A DNA stretch of 64,000 nucleotides from assembly GCA_018376135.1 (NCBI GenBank), contig JAHABX010000006.1, forward strand, positions 1-64,000. The letters run 5' to 3'. Of this stretch, positions 27,197-36,000 are shown piece after piece. Source of the DNA: Clostridiales bacterium (GTDB lineage: Bacteria > Bacillota > Clostridia > Lachnospirales > Lachnospiraceae). Each line of letters opens with the position of its first letter. Positions within the stretch are counted from its first letter, which is position 1. Under the pieces are notes generated by a model. It made no database searches. It worked only from the letters and a program-made list of their open reading frames with translations, and was not told the DNA's origin. Made by a program: the position numbers and the translations under genes.

Positions 27197-27333
27197 GATC
27201 GTGAGTAATATATGAAACAAAAATTGTATGAATGTCATACTGTATCTGAAGTATAGCACAGCAGCTGAAAAAAATAAAATACATATAAAATAGAGAAAAC
27301 GATACCTGAAAGGTATGGAAGGAAAGAGGCACT

Positions 27334-28221
27334 ATGGATATCCGCTCAATTCGTTATTTTCTGGAAGTCGCTCAGGAACTGAATATTACACGGGCTGCAG
27401 AGAATCTGCATATGGCGCAGCCGCCCCTCAGCCGCCAGATACAGCTTCTGGAGCAGGAGCTGGGGGTAAAGCTGTTTGACAGGGAGAAGCGGCATCTTCA
27501 GCTGACAGAGGAAGGGATGATCCTTAAGCACCGGGGAGAGCAGATACTGACTTTGATGGAGAAGACGGAACTGGAGCTCCATGAATTTGAAAACGGGATC
27601 AGCGGCACGCTTTACATAGGTTCTGTGGAGGGCAGCGGACCCTGGCTGCTTGCCCGGTGGATCGACGATTTTTGCCGGAAGTATCCGGATGTACGCTACA
27701 ATCTGTGGAATGGGAGCAGTGACGATGCGACAGCCAGGCTGACCAAGGGATTATGTGATCTGGCGCTCATCATGGAGCCCTTTGACAATGAGATGCTCGG
27801 CAGTATACGGGTCAGTTCGGAGCCATGGGCAGCAATGATCCCGGGAAATCATCCACTGGCTCTGCAGGAGGGGGATTCGGTGGATCTGAAAGAGCTGGTA
27901 GGACATCCGCTGATCATTCCGTCCCGCAAATCCAGATCCAGGGAGATCCGGGGCTGGTTCCAGAAGATAGGAGATGAGCCTACCATATTATGTGAGCTGA
28001 GTAATTATCTCAATGCATTTGCACTGGTGCAAAAGGGAGTCGGGATCACGATTTTTCCGCTGTCTGCCGGAATGGATATGAGAAATGAAGCGGTGGTGAT
28101 GAAACGGATCGTGAACCCGGAACACATTGCTAATTATGTGCTTGTGTGGGATAATCGGCGGAAGCTGTCTGCCGCAGCGGAAAAGTTTGTGGAGTATGTG
28201 CAGTTTGAGTGGAGAGGATGA
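27334..28221 (+). CDS. LysR-family transcriptional regulator
   Basis: 295 aa. The N-terminal winged helix-turn-helix is typical (MDIRSIRYFLEVAQELNITRAAENLHMAQPPLSRQIQLLEQELGVKLFDR), followed by a periplasmic-binding-like effector domain. No adjacent divergent target gene is seen. A small inverted repeat ATACC-TGAAA-GGTAT (27302-27316) just upstream may be an autoregulatory site. Confidence 0.92.
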   Translation: MDIRSIRYFLEVAQELNITRAAENLHMAQPPLSRQIQLLEQELGVKLFDREKRHLQLTEEGMILKHRGEQILTLMEKTELELHEFENGISGTLYIGSVEGSGPWLLARWIDDFCRKYPDVRYNLWNGSSDDATARLTKGLCDLALIMEPFDNEMLGSIRVSSEPWAAMIPGNHPLALQEGDSVDLKELVGHPLIIPSRKSRSREIRGWFQKIGDEPTILCELSNYLNAFALVQKGVGITIFPLSAGMDMRNEAVVMKRIVNPEHIANYVLVWDNRRKLSAAAEKFVEYVQFEWRG

Positions 28222-28240
28222 ACTGGAATAAAAGAATTGC

Positions 28241-28292
28241 TTGACATATATAGAATACCGATATATTATATAGTTAATCTATATATAGACAA
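28241..28292 (+). promoter_or_regulatory. padR promoter with AT-rich operator repeats
   Basis: TTGACA (28241-28246), 17-nt spacer, TATTAT (28264-28269). It is overlapped and followed by TATATAG-type repeats and their inverts, as expected for a PadR autoregulatory operator. Confidence 0.65.
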
Positions 28293-28317
28293 ACTATATA
28301 ATAACGGAGGTTCGTAT

Positions 28318-28647
28318 ATGGCAATTGACAGAACACTTGTATCCGGCAGCATGGCAATGATGATCCTGCGCCTGCTCTCGGAGAAGGATATGTATGGCTA
28401 CGAGATGATCGACACGCTGAGACAGCGGTCTGAAAACGTGTTTGAACTGAAGGCGGGTACCCTGTACCCTCTGCTTCACAATCTGGAAGAGAAAGGGTTT
28501 CTGACGGCTTATGAGCAGGAGGTACCGGGCAAGGTCCGGAAGTATTATCAGATCACCGGAGCGGGGCGCAGGCATCTGGAGCAGAAGAAGTCCGAATGGA
28601 AGGAATACTCCCGGGCGGTGACCAATGTACTGGCATTGGAGGTGTAA
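28318..28647 (+). CDS. PadR-family transcriptional regulator
   Basis: 109 aa. The PadR winged helix is clear (MMILRLLSEKDMYGYEMIDTLRQRSENVFELKAGTLYPLLHNLEEKGFL). The start follows ACGGAGG. It is co-transcribed with the FtsW-like gene 2 nt downstream, a pairing often seen for PadR regulators and 'permease prefix' proteins. It probably represses its own operon. Confidence 0.9.
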   Translation: MAIDRTLVSGSMAMMILRLLSEKDMYGYEMIDTLRQRSENVFELKAGTLYPLLHNLEEKGFLTAYEQEVPGKVRKYYQITGAGRRHLEQKKSEWKEYSRAVTNVLALEV

Positions 28648-28649
28648 GG

Positions 28650-30020
28650 ATGAAGATGGAAGAATATCTGAGCACCGTGACGGACCAGATCCGCTGCAGG
28701 ATGGCGCGGGAGATGGTCAGTGAGGAATTAAAGAGTCATATCCTGGATCAGGCAGAAGCCTACGAGGCGGAGGGCATGTTTGAGGATGACGCACTGGAGA
28801 AGGCAGTGCGGGAGATGGGAGACCCAGTAGAGACCGGAGTATCCCTGGACCGGGTGCACCGTCCGCAGATGGCATGGAGCATGATGCTTCTGGTGGGGAT
28901 CATCAGCGTTCTTGGCATCGCGATCCATGTGGTTCTGGGGATGCAGTACCCGGAGGACACAAGGCTGGGTATGTGGTTTGTATCCCGCTATGTGGGACCG
29001 GTGGTGCTGGGATATGCGGCAATGCTTCTGGTGTACCGTCTGGATTATAGTATTCTCGGCGCCTGTGCCAAATGGACAGCCGCCGGATTTCTTACACTTA
29101 TGATTGGATTAAGCTGCTTCACCGGGGCAGGAATCATGATAAACGGGGCGCTTTTGTATCTTAGATTAGGAGCGTTCTCTTTCATGATTCCCATGGTCAT
29201 GTACCTGTATGCGCCCATCTACGGTGCACTGCTGTATCATTACCGGGGAGGCGGCTATGAGGTGCTTTGGAAGCTGCTGCCCTGGACGGCGATCCCGCTT
29301 CTGTTTCTGGCAAAGCTGCCGTCGCTTACTTCCTTTCTGACGCTGGGAGTGGTGATGCTGGGGCTTTTCTCTGTCGCGGTATCTAAGGGGTGGTATCAGA
29401 TGAACCGGAAGCGGGTGCTGATCGGAGCCTGGCTCTGTATTCTGTGCCTGCCCGTACTGCTGACAGGAGCCTGGTGGCTGACCGGAAATCTTGCAGAATA
29501 TCAGATGGCAAGGATCAGGGCATTTTGGTCGGGAGGCGAGACCTCTTACCTGGAGGAAATGATCCATTCCCTGCTGGGTGAGAGCCGGATGATCGGTGGA
29601 AGCGGTGCGCTTTCGGGCGGACCGGAGATGTTCCGAGATCTGTGGGCAGAACTGAATTCTGATTTTATGCTGGTATATGTCATATCTGCCTATGGAATTC
29701 TGGCAGGACTCCTGGTTGTTGGACTTCTGGTCGGTCTGACCGTGAAGATCTTCCGTATTTCCATGGGGCAGAGGAATCAGCTGGGAATGATCGTGGGCTG
29801 CAGCTGCGGGATGGTGATCCTCGCGCAGGCCGTGCTGCATCTTGCGGTGAATCTGGGGATCGCTCCTGCGACCTCCAGTATGCTGCCGCTTTTATCCGCC
29901 GGAGGCACCGGAAATGTGGTATTTTATATTTTGCTGGGGCTGGTGCTGAGCATCTACCGGTACAAGAATATTTTACCAAAGAAACGAAAACGATGGTCGG
30001 TGAGGATCATATCCTCATAA
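28650..30020 (+). CDS. Permease-prefix domain fused to an FtsW/RodA/SpoVE-like protein
   Basis: A 456-aa protein. The soluble N-terminal helical 'permease prefix' (~1-75, MEEYLSTVTDQI...EMGDPVETG) is followed by about ten membrane helices. The last third contains the SEDS-like segment NLGIAPATSSMLPLLSAGGTG (cf. G-x-x-P-x-T-G-x-x-L-P-F-x-S-x-G-G). It is probably a SEDS-type glycosyltransferase relative controlled by PadR. The catalytic Asp of SEDS proteins could not be placed with certainty. Confidence 0.72.
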   Translation: MKMEEYLSTVTDQIRCRMAREMVSEELKSHILDQAEAYEAEGMFEDDALEKAVREMGDPVETGVSLDRVHRPQMAWSMMLLVGIISVLGIAIHVVLGMQYPEDTRLGMWFVSRYVGPVVLGYAAMLLVYRLDYSILGACAKWTAAGFLTLMIGLSCFTGAGIMINGALLYLRLGAFSFMIPMVMYLYAPIYGALLYHYRGGGYEVLWKLLPWTAIPLLFLAKLPSLTSFLTLGVVMLGLFSVAVSKGWYQMNRKRVLIGAWLCILCLPVLLTGAWWLTGNLAEYQMARIRAFWSGGETSYLEEMIHSLLGESRMIGGSGALSGGPEMFRDLWAELNSDFMLVYVISAYGILAGLLVVGLLVGLTVKIFRISMGQRNQLGMIVGCSCGMVILAQAVLHLAVNLGIAPATSSMLPLLSAGGTGNVVFYILLGLVLSIYRYKNILPKKRKRWSVRIISS

Positions 30021-30039
30021 AGCAGGAAGAGGGGATAGG

Positions 30040-30144
30040 ATGCAGGTCGCAGACGACGGAAAAGGTACTTTGGAGCGTCGGCGCAAAAAATCCTTCTACT
30101 GGTATAAAGAAGTGATCGCAAATAACGGAGAAAATCTCAGATAG
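30040..30144 (+). pseudogene. 3' remnant of a GH1 6-phospho-beta-glucosidase gene
   Basis: 34 codons ending in KSFYWYKEVIANNGENLR, with GKGTLERRRK before it. This closely resembles the conserved C-terminal end of GH1 6-phospho-beta-glucosidases. Nothing upstream matches the rest of that ~470-aa enzyme, so only the tail survives. Confidence 0.6.
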
Positions 30145-30149
30145 ACACG

Positions 30150-30187
30150 GGAACTGTCTGCCGGCAGGGCAGCAGTTCCTTTTTTTG
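30150..30187 (+). terminator. Intrinsic terminator
   Basis: Arms GGAACTG (30150-30156) and CAGTTCC (30173-30179) around an inner GC-rich loop, then a run of seven T. It follows the GH1 remnant and precedes spoIIID. Confidence 0.85.
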
Positions 30188-30254
30188 CTGAAAAAGGGAC
30201 TATTTTTGCTGCGGGATTCATAGTTATAGGTAAAAGCTTTTCAGGGGGTCGGCC

Positions 30255-30533
30255 TTGAAAGAATATATCGAAGAACGGGCTGTAGCCATTGCCAATTATA
30301 TTATAAATTATAATGCCACAGTTCGGCAGACAGCAAAGAAGTTCGGGATCTCAAAGTCCACTGTGCACAAGGATGTTGCGGAGCGCCTTCTCTATATCAA
30401 TCCGCATCTGGCGACGGAAGCAAGGAAGGTGCTGGATGTGAATAAGTCCGAACGGCACATCCGGGGAGGTCTTGCGACAAAAGAGAAATATCAGCACCGT
30501 CTGGCAGTGAGCAGTACCAGGCAGGAAGGGTAG
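30255..30533 (+). CDS. spoIIID: Sporulation transcriptional regulator SpoIIID
   Basis: 92 aa. MKEYIEERAVAIANYIINYNATVRQTAKKFGISKSTVHKDVAERL is the highly conserved helix-turn-helix region of SpoIIID. It acts in the mother cell during sporulation. Start TTG/ATG context: the frame begins with TTGAAAGAATAT after GGGGG; the protein length agrees with the family. Confidence 0.93.
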   Translation: MKEYIEERAVAIANYIINYNATVRQTAKKFGISKSTVHKDVAERLLYINPHLATEARKVLDVNKSERHIRGGLATKEKYQHRLAVSSTRQEG

Positions 30534-30615
30534 ACAGCGGTAAAATTATATTTTAGGGCTTGCCAAGCATTTCTCCGTATTTTATAATGTGTTTCATGAA
30601 AAAATGCAGGAGGAA

Positions 30616-32163
30616 ATGAGATTGGCAAGAGAAATGATTATCGTACTTGACTTTGGCGGTCAGTATAACCAGTTGATTGCCCGCAGAGTCCGGGAGTGCA
30701 ATGTGTACTGCGAAGTTCATCCATATACATTAAGCCTTGAGGAGATAAAGGAGATGAATCCTAAGGGGATCATCTTTACCGGAGGTCCGAACAGCGTCTA
30801 TGATGAAGCTTCTCCACATTATCAGAGAGAGATTTTTGAACTTGGTGTGCCGGTGCTTGGGATCTGTTACGGGTCCCAGCTGATGGCATACACACTGGGA
30901 GGAGAAGTGAAGACGGCTCCGGTCAGCGAGTATGGATACACAGAGACAGAGGTGGACAAGGAGTCCGCGCTGTTTCAGGATGTGGAAGCATCTACGGTTG
31001 TGTGGATGAGCCATACAGATTATATTGCGCAGGTACCGGAAGGTTTCCGTGTGACGGCACATACCCCGGTCTGCCCGGTAGCGGCAATGGAGTGTGCAGA
31101 GAAGAAATTATATGCGACGCAGTTCCACCCTGAGGTCATGCACACCAAGGAGGGGCAGAAGATGCTCCGGAATTTTGTGTACAGCGTATGCGGGTGTTCC
31201 GGCGACTGGCAGATGGGTTCCTTTGTTGAAAATACCATTCAGCAGATCCGTGAAAAGGTCGGGGACGGCAAGGTACTCTGTGCACTGTCCGGAGGTGTGG
31301 ACTCTTCGGTGGCGGCAGTGATGCTCTCCAAGGCGATCGGAAAGCAGCTCACCTGTGTGTTTGTAGATCATGGTCTGCTACGCAAGAATGAGGGAGACGA
31401 GGTAGAGGCAGTATTTGGTCCGAATGGCCCTTATGAGCTGAACTTTATCCGGGTCAATGCGCAGCAGAGATATTATGAGAAGCTGAAAGGCGTGACGGAA
31501 CCGGAAGCGAAGAGAAAGATCATCGGTGAAGAATTTATCCGTGTTTTTGAAGAAGAGGCGAAGAAGATCGGCGCCGTTGACTTTCTGGTGCAGGGAACGA
31601 TTTACCCGGATGTGATCGAATCCGGACTTGGAAAATCCGCAGTCATCAAATCCCACCACAACGTGGGCGGACTTCCAAGCGTAGTCGATTTTAAGGAGAT
31701 CATCGAGCCTTTGCGCATGCTGTTCAAGGATGAGGTGCGGAAAGCCGGGCTGGAGCTGGGAATCCCGGAGCATCTGGTATATCGCCAGCCCTTCCCGGGA
31801 CCGGGACTGGGAATCCGGATCATCGGCGAGGTGACAGAGGAAAAGGTCCGTATCGTTCAGGAAGCGGACTACATCTACAGGGAAGAAATCGCAAAAGCCG
31901 GACTGAACAAGGGATTTGGACAGTATTTTGCCGGATTGACCAATATGCGTTCGGTTGGTGTAATGGGTGATTTCAGAACCTATGATTATGCCGTGGCGCT
32001 GCGCGCAGTCACCACCACGGACTTTATGACAGCCGAGTGTGCGGAGATTCCCTATGAGGTGCTGTTCAAGGTGACCAGCAGGATCATCAATGAGGTGAAG
32101 GGGGTTAATCGGGTCATGTATGATCTGACCAGTAAGCCGCCGGGAACGATCGAGTTTGAGTGA
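30616..32163 (+). CDS. guaA: GMP synthase (glutamine-hydrolysing), full length
   Basis: 515 aa. The N-terminal class I glutaminase has GICYGSQLM with the nucleophile Cys and a later His/Glu pair (FHPEV). The ATP pyrophosphatase P-loop is LSGGVDSS, and the C-terminal dimerisation domain ends in PPGTIEFE. It makes GMP from XMP. The start at 30616 follows GCAGGAGG; upstream in-frame codons to 30589 are less likely. The last 13 bases are the left att repeat of the mobile element, and the gene is left intact by the insertion. Confidence 0.95.
   Translation: MRLAREMIIVLDFGGQYNQLIARRVRECNVYCEVHPYTLSLEEIKEMNPKGIIFTGGPNSVYDEASPHYQREIFELGVPVLGICYGSQLMAYTLGGEVKTAPVSEYGYTETEVDKESALFQDVEASTVVWMSHTDYIAQVPEGFRVTAHTPVCPVAAMECAEKKLYATQFHPEVMHTKEGQKMLRNFVYSVCGCSGDWQMGSFVENTIQQIREKVGDGKVLCALSGGVDSSVAAVMLSKAIGKQLTCVFVDHGLLRKNEGDEVEAVFGPNGPYELNFIRVNAQQRYYEKLKGVTEPEAKRKIIGEEFIRVFEEEAKKIGAVDFLVQGTIYPDVIESGLGKSAVIKSHHNVGGLPSVVDFKEIIEPLRMLFKDEVRKAGLELGIPEHLVYRQPFPGPGLGIRIIGEVTEEKVRIVQEADYIYREEIAKAGLNKGFGQYFAGLTNMRSVGVMGDFRTYDYAVALRAVTTTDFMTAECAEIPYEVLFKVTSRIINEVKGVNRVMYDLTSKPPGTIEFE
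32151..32163. repeat. attL core repeat at guaA 3' end
   Basis: CGAGTTTGAGTGA includes the guaA stop codon. An identical copy lies at 42839-42851. Confidence 0.8.
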
Positions 32164-32204
32164 TGAAATGGGATTGAAAAAGCCAGTATTTATGCGGATT
32201 TCAA

Positions 32205-32250
32205 GCAAATTTGTTTAAGTATTGGCAACGATTTGGCAACATTTCGGGTA
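32205..32250. repeat. Left-end arm-type repeats
   Basis: Two copies of TTGGCAAC 11 nt apart (from ~32222), preceded by AATTTGTTTAAG. The right end (42719-42740 and 42800-42812) has GGCAACATTTTGGCAAC and the inverse CTTAAGCAAAT. Shared repeats at both ends suggest integrase or excisionase arm binding. Confidence 0.5.
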
Positions 32251-32285
32251 TCACTCATTTGATAATACAATACTTCAATAACAGA

Positions 32286-32336
32286 AAAACCTTACTGATT
32301 TTCAGAAATGAAGCTGAAAGTCGGTAAGGTTTTTTG
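32286..32336. terminator. Strong intrinsic terminator at the left end of the element
   Basis: Near-perfect 20-bp arms: AAAACCTTACTGATTTTCAG (32286-32305) pairs with 32314-32333, followed by T residues. It is downstream of both guaA (+) and the XRE gene (-). Confidence 0.85.
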
Positions 32337-32363
32337 CGTATTTCGGGATAAAAATAAGGCTCT

Positions 32364-32897
32364 CTATTGGGATTCTGTGTCCTTTTTCAAGGCTTCTATG
32401 AGATAGTCGCTTAACTCCTTTGAGGGGACTACTTTACGCCAGTGATTTGAGGTGTCTAATTCGGGATATTTGTACCGCCATTGGTCGTATTCCTCTTTAG
32501 TTATCTCCCCCTGTTCCAGACGGGCAGCTTGTTCCTGCCATGCGTGGAGCATATCAAACATGGAGGAATAGGTGGAGCCGGTGGACTTGTCCAGCCGCAG
32601 GCACACTTCCCCGTCAATTTCTCCGATTTTCAGCCCATACATATCCTCCAATGCAAAGAGCGTGTGCATAAGACCGATATAGCTGTCTATTTCCGGGACT
32701 GTGATTGCACGAGGGCTGACATCAAGGATATGCGCCATTTCTTTTACAAGGTCTTGCTTCGGTGTTCTGGCTTCCGATTCGTATTGTGCCATACGGACAT
32801 CAGAGGTCTTTCCCAGAAAACCGAGGATTTCACCTAGCTGCTTCTGCGTCATGCCTTTTCGATTGCGGAAAAAGCGGATTCGTTTGCCGATTGCCAT
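32364..32897 (-). CDS. XRE-family repressor-like regulator of the element
   Basis: 177 aa. The N-terminal HTH is of XRE type (RIRFFRNRKGMTQKQLGEILGF...VRMAQYESEARTPKQD). The C-terminal ~100 aa are a conserved extension seen in repressors of clostridial integrative elements. The start follows CGGAGG. It is divergent from xis-int; its own promoter (TTGCTA, 17-nt spacer, TATACT; 32991-32963, minus strand) lies in a region rich in GTTAAG/CTTAAC boxes. Confidence 0.82.
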   Translation of the reverse strand: MAIGKRIRFFRNRKGMTQKQLGEILGFLGKTSDVRMAQYESEARTPKQDLVKEMAHILDVSPRAITVPEIDSYIGLMHTLFALEDMYGLKIGEIDGEVCLRLDKSTGSTYSSMFDMLHAWQEQAARLEQGEITKEEYDQWRYKYPELDTSNHWRKVVPSKELSDYLIEALKKDTESQ

Positions 32898-32933
32898 AAT
32901 AAAACCTCCGTTGTAGTTATAGTGATACAACTA

Positions 32934-33090
32934 TTCTTGACTTAAACATTTCTGTTGAAGTTAGTATAACATGGTGTAATAGGAATAGCAAGAGAAACTT
33001 AAATAAAAAAAGTTAAGATTTTTCTGCAAAACGCTTGACTTAACGGAATTTATTTAGTATTATACACACAGATATTAAACAAAAATAGTT
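32934..33090. promoter_or_regulatory. Divergent control region of the element with repeated CTTAA(C)/GTTAAG boxes
   Basis: The xis promoter is TTGACT (33035-33040), 17-nt spacer, TATTAT (33058-33063). The XRE promoter is on the opposite strand. CTTAA or GTTAAG boxes recur at about 32940, 32998, 33011, 33039 and 33084, overlapping both promoters. Another lies near the right end at ~42817. They are good candidates for the XRE operator. Confidence 0.6.
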
Positions 33091-33115
33091 AAGAATGAAA
33101 GGAGAAAGCAACTTA

Positions 33116-33295
33116 ATGGCAGAAAAATCATTTATGACGGTGGAGGAAGTGGCAGCGGAATTACGGGTGTCAAAGTCAAAAGCCTACCAGATTGTGCGGG
33201 AACTGAACGCAGTATTGCAAAAACAGGGTTATTTGACTGTAGCTGGCCGTGTGAACGCTACATTTTTTCATAAAAAGGTTTGTTACAGCGATTAA
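33116..33295 (+). CDS. xis: Excisionase-like small HTH protein
   Basis: 59 aa. MTVEEVAAELRVSKSKAYQIVRELNAVLQKQGYLTVAGRVNATFF is a MerR/excisionase-type helix-turn-helix, common immediately before integrases of clostridial elements. ATG at 33116 lies ~11 nt from AAAGGAG. The integrase starts 20 nt downstream. Confidence 0.75.
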   Translation: MAEKSFMTVEEVAAELRVSKSKAYQIVRELNAVLQKQGYLTVAGRVNATFFHKKVCYSD

Positions 33296-33315
33296 GCGGA
33301 AAGGAGATGATTTGA

Positions 33316-34415
33316 ATGGCTGTATACAAAGACAATGCTACGGGAACGTGGCGGGTAATCTATCGTTTCACAAACTGGAAAGGGGAACGGAAGCAGACAC
33401 AGAAACGGGGATTTGCCACAAAAGGGAGGCGTTAGCCTGGGAGCATGAAGCTATGCTGAAACAGGGTGCAAAGCTGGATATGACGTTTGCCAGCTTCTTT
33501 GAGGTTTACGAAGCCGACAAGAAACAGCGTGTCAAGGAAAGCACATGGGAATCCAAAAGCCATGTGATCCGCACAAAGATTTTGCCGTATTTCGGGAATC
33601 GGAAGATAGCGGAGATTGAAGCAAAAGACATTATCGCGTGGCAGAATGAACTCATGTCATACCGGGACGAGAAAGGGAAGCCTTATTCGGCGGATTATCT
33701 GAAAACCATACACGCCCAGCTTACGGCGATTTTTAACCATGCTGTGAACTTCTATAACCTGCCCTACAATCCGGCAAGACGGGCGGGGACAATGGGGAAT
33801 GAAATTCCAAAGGAAATGAACTTCTGGACAAAAGAGGAATATCTGAAATTTTCCGAAGCCATGATGGATAAGCCCCGTTCCTATTATGCTTTTGAAATGC
33901 TTTACTGGTGTGGAATCCGTTCCGGCGAACTGCTGGCACTCACGCCGGCAGACTTTAATTTTGAAAACCAGACTGTCACAATCAGCAAGACATTTCATCG
34001 TTCCAAAGGGCGGGATATTATTACGAGTCCGAAAACGAAAAAGAGCAACCGAATCATTAAAATGCCTGTCTTTCTCTGCGAGGAAATGCAGGAGTATATC
34101 AAAATGCTCTATGACATTAAGCCGGACGAGCGGCTGTTTACGGTCACAAAATCTTATCTTAATCACGAGATGGAGAGAGGGGCAAAGCAGGCAGGCGTAA
34201 AAAAGATTCGGGTGCATGATATTCGCCATAGTGCGGTTTCCCTGTTAATTGACATGGGCTTTTCGGTGCTGGCAATCGGGGAGCGTATGGGACATGAAGC
34301 GGAGAAAATTACTTACCGCTATGCCCACTTGTTCCCAACGGTGCAGACAGAAATGGCGGAGAAATTGGAAATGGAGCGAATGACAAAGGAGGACGCAAAT
34401 GGAAAGAACACTTGA
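33316..34415 (+). CDS. int: Tyrosine recombinase (integrase), with a frameshift near its N terminus
   Basis: A Tn916-type integrase. The first 37 codons (MAVYKDNATGTWRVIYRFTNW...GFATK, arm-binding domain) are read from ATG 33316. That frame then hits a TAG at 33433. The rest (REALAWEHEAML...) is in the -1 frame, joined at the A4G3 run 33420-33426. The catalytic domain has R (CGIRSGELLAL), the H-x-x-R box (HDIRHSAVSLL), GH (MGHEAEKIT) and the final Tyr (YRYAHL). The cause is either a 1-base deletion or a programmed -1 slip. RBS AAGGAGATGATTTGA. Confidence 0.85.
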
Positions 34416-34722
34416 TTACAAAGGGCGGTGGCGCAATCATACAGTAGCGTTCCGGGTGTCTGACGAGGAATCAAAGCTGCTCAATGATTTGGTATCTCTG
34501 TCGGGCTTAACGAAACAGGACTACATCACAAGGCGGCTGCTGTGCCGGGATGTGGTGGTACAGGGCAATCCGAGGGTTTATAAGGCTCTGAAAAATCAAA
34601 TGGTGGCTATCTATGAGGAATTGAAGCGGCTGGAATCATTAAGCCCGGACAATGACGAACTGCTCTACACGTTGCAGGTAATCGCAATCACATTAGACGG
34701 TCTGAAAGGAGAAGATGAATGA
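34399..34722 (+). CDS. MobC-like relaxosome accessory protein
   Basis: 107 aa with a ribbon-helix-helix-like N-terminal part (HTVAFRVSDEESKLLNDLVSLSGLTKQDYITRRLL) as in MobC/plasmid mobilization proteins. It overlaps int by 17 nt and the ATPase gene by 4 nt (ATGA). It likely binds oriT with the relaxase. Confidence 0.65.
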   Translation: MERTLDYKGRWRNHTVAFRVSDEESKLLNDLVSLSGLTKQDYITRRLLCRDVVVQGNPRVYKALKNQMVAIYEELKRLESLSPDNDELLYTLQVIAITLDGLKGEDE

Positions 34723-35849
34723 CAGGAACAAAGAAAATGGCTGCTCCCGTATTATCTGTTGGCGCAGATAGGGCGCAGCCGATTATCAAAAAACACACTG
34801 AAATTATAGCAAATTCGCAAACACAAATCAATCTGCAAGCCACAAATCTCCCGGAGAAATCCGGGAGCGGCGGTCTTCAAACCGTTTCCATGACGGAACT
34901 GTACGATACGGTCTATCCGCCGAGAACACCGATTGTTGATGGATTCCTCTATGGCGGCACTTATCTCTTTGTGGGTGCGCCGAAAGTGGGGAAATCGTTC
35001 TTTATGGGGCAGCTTGCCTACCATGTGGCAATGGGACTTACTCTTTGGGATTATCCCGTCCGAAAAGGTACGGTACTGTATCTGGCACTGGAAGATGATT
35101 TCGCAAGGCTTCAGCGGCGGCTCTCCGGTATGTTTGGAGTAGAGTGTGCGGATAACTTGTACTTTGCGACACAGGCAAAGACATTGAATGAGGGCTTAGA
35201 CAGGCAATTAGAGGAATTTTTGAAAGCGCATACGGACGCAAGCCTGATTATCATTGACACGCTCCAGAAAGTGCGTGAGGTCGGCGGGGACAGGTACAGC
35301 TATTCCAGCGATTATGAGATTGTAACAAAGTTAAAATCGTTCAGCGACAAATACGGTATCTGTCTGCTGGTGGTTCATCACACACGCAAGCTGGAATCAG
35401 AGGATAGCTTTGATATGATTTCCGGCACAAACGGGCTGCTTGGTGCGGCAGACGGGGCGTTTATCATGCACAAGAAAAAGCGCACTGACAATGAAGCGGT
35501 TATGGATATAGTAGGGCGTGACCAGCCGGATCAAGAGTTGACTATAGAGTTTGACAGGGAGCGTTGTGTCTGGAAATTCAAAAAGGCGGAAACGGAACTG
35601 TGGAAACAACCGCCGAATCCTCTGCTGGAAGCGATTAACAGCTTTCTGACCGAGGATAGACCGGAATGGACAGGAACGGCAACGGAACTTGCAAGCCAGT
35701 TGCCGGATATACAGTTACAGGCGAATGTGCTTTCCAGAAAGCTGAATGTAGTCAACAGCCAGTTGCTTAATGATTATGGGATTTTCTATGACAATAAGCG
35801 GGGACATGAAAGGAAAATTATTCTGAAACGGCTTGAGTCGAGAGCATAA
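34719..35849 (+). CDS. RepA/AAA_25-type replicative ATPase
   Basis: 376 aa. The RecA-fold ATPase has Walker A GAPKVGKS, Walker B LIIIDTLQK and a downstream VHHTRK sensor segment. It is similar to hexameric RepA-like helicases of mobilizable elements and plasmids. It could replicate the excised circle; three CGACGC repeats follow its 3' end. The C-terminal ~90 aa look like a winged-helix adaptor. Confidence 0.75.
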   Translation: MTGTKKMAAPVLSVGADRAQPIIKKHTEIIANSQTQINLQATNLPEKSGSGGLQTVSMTELYDTVYPPRTPIVDGFLYGGTYLFVGAPKVGKSFFMGQLAYHVAMGLTLWDYPVRKGTVLYLALEDDFARLQRRLSGMFGVECADNLYFATQAKTLNEGLDRQLEEFLKAHTDASLIIIDTLQKVREVGGDRYSYSSDYEIVTKLKSFSDKYGICLLVVHHTRKLESEDSFDMISGTNGLLGAADGAFIMHKKKRTDNEAVMDIVGRDQPDQELTIEFDRERCVWKFKKAETELWKQPPNPLLEAINSFLTEDRPEWTGTATELASQLPDIQLQANVLSRKLNVVNSQLLNDYGIFYDNKRGHERKIILKRLESRA

Positions 35850-35990
35850 AAGCGACGATATGCGTCAGTTGCGACGGTATTTTTTACAGTGGGCTGGTAT
35901 AGAAAATATCGACGCTATCGACGCAAACCGACGCAGAAGCCCCTAAAGGGATACCTTGATGTCTGGCTCTGCCAGACAGGAATAAGGAAA
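35850..35990 (+). repeat. Non-coding segment with CGACGC repeats and a small hairpin
   Basis: CGACGC occurs three times (ca. 35910-35935), with related GCGACG units at 35851 and 35873. An inverted repeat GTCTGGC-TCT-GCCAGAC follows at ~35960-35976. It is a possible replication origin of the excised element for the adjacent RepA-like ATPase. Confidence 0.4.
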
Positions 35991-36000
35991 GGATTGAATG

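Noticed and set aside
30540..30615. Purine riboswitch before guaA
   Set aside because: The 5' region is too short and shows no three-way-junction pattern.
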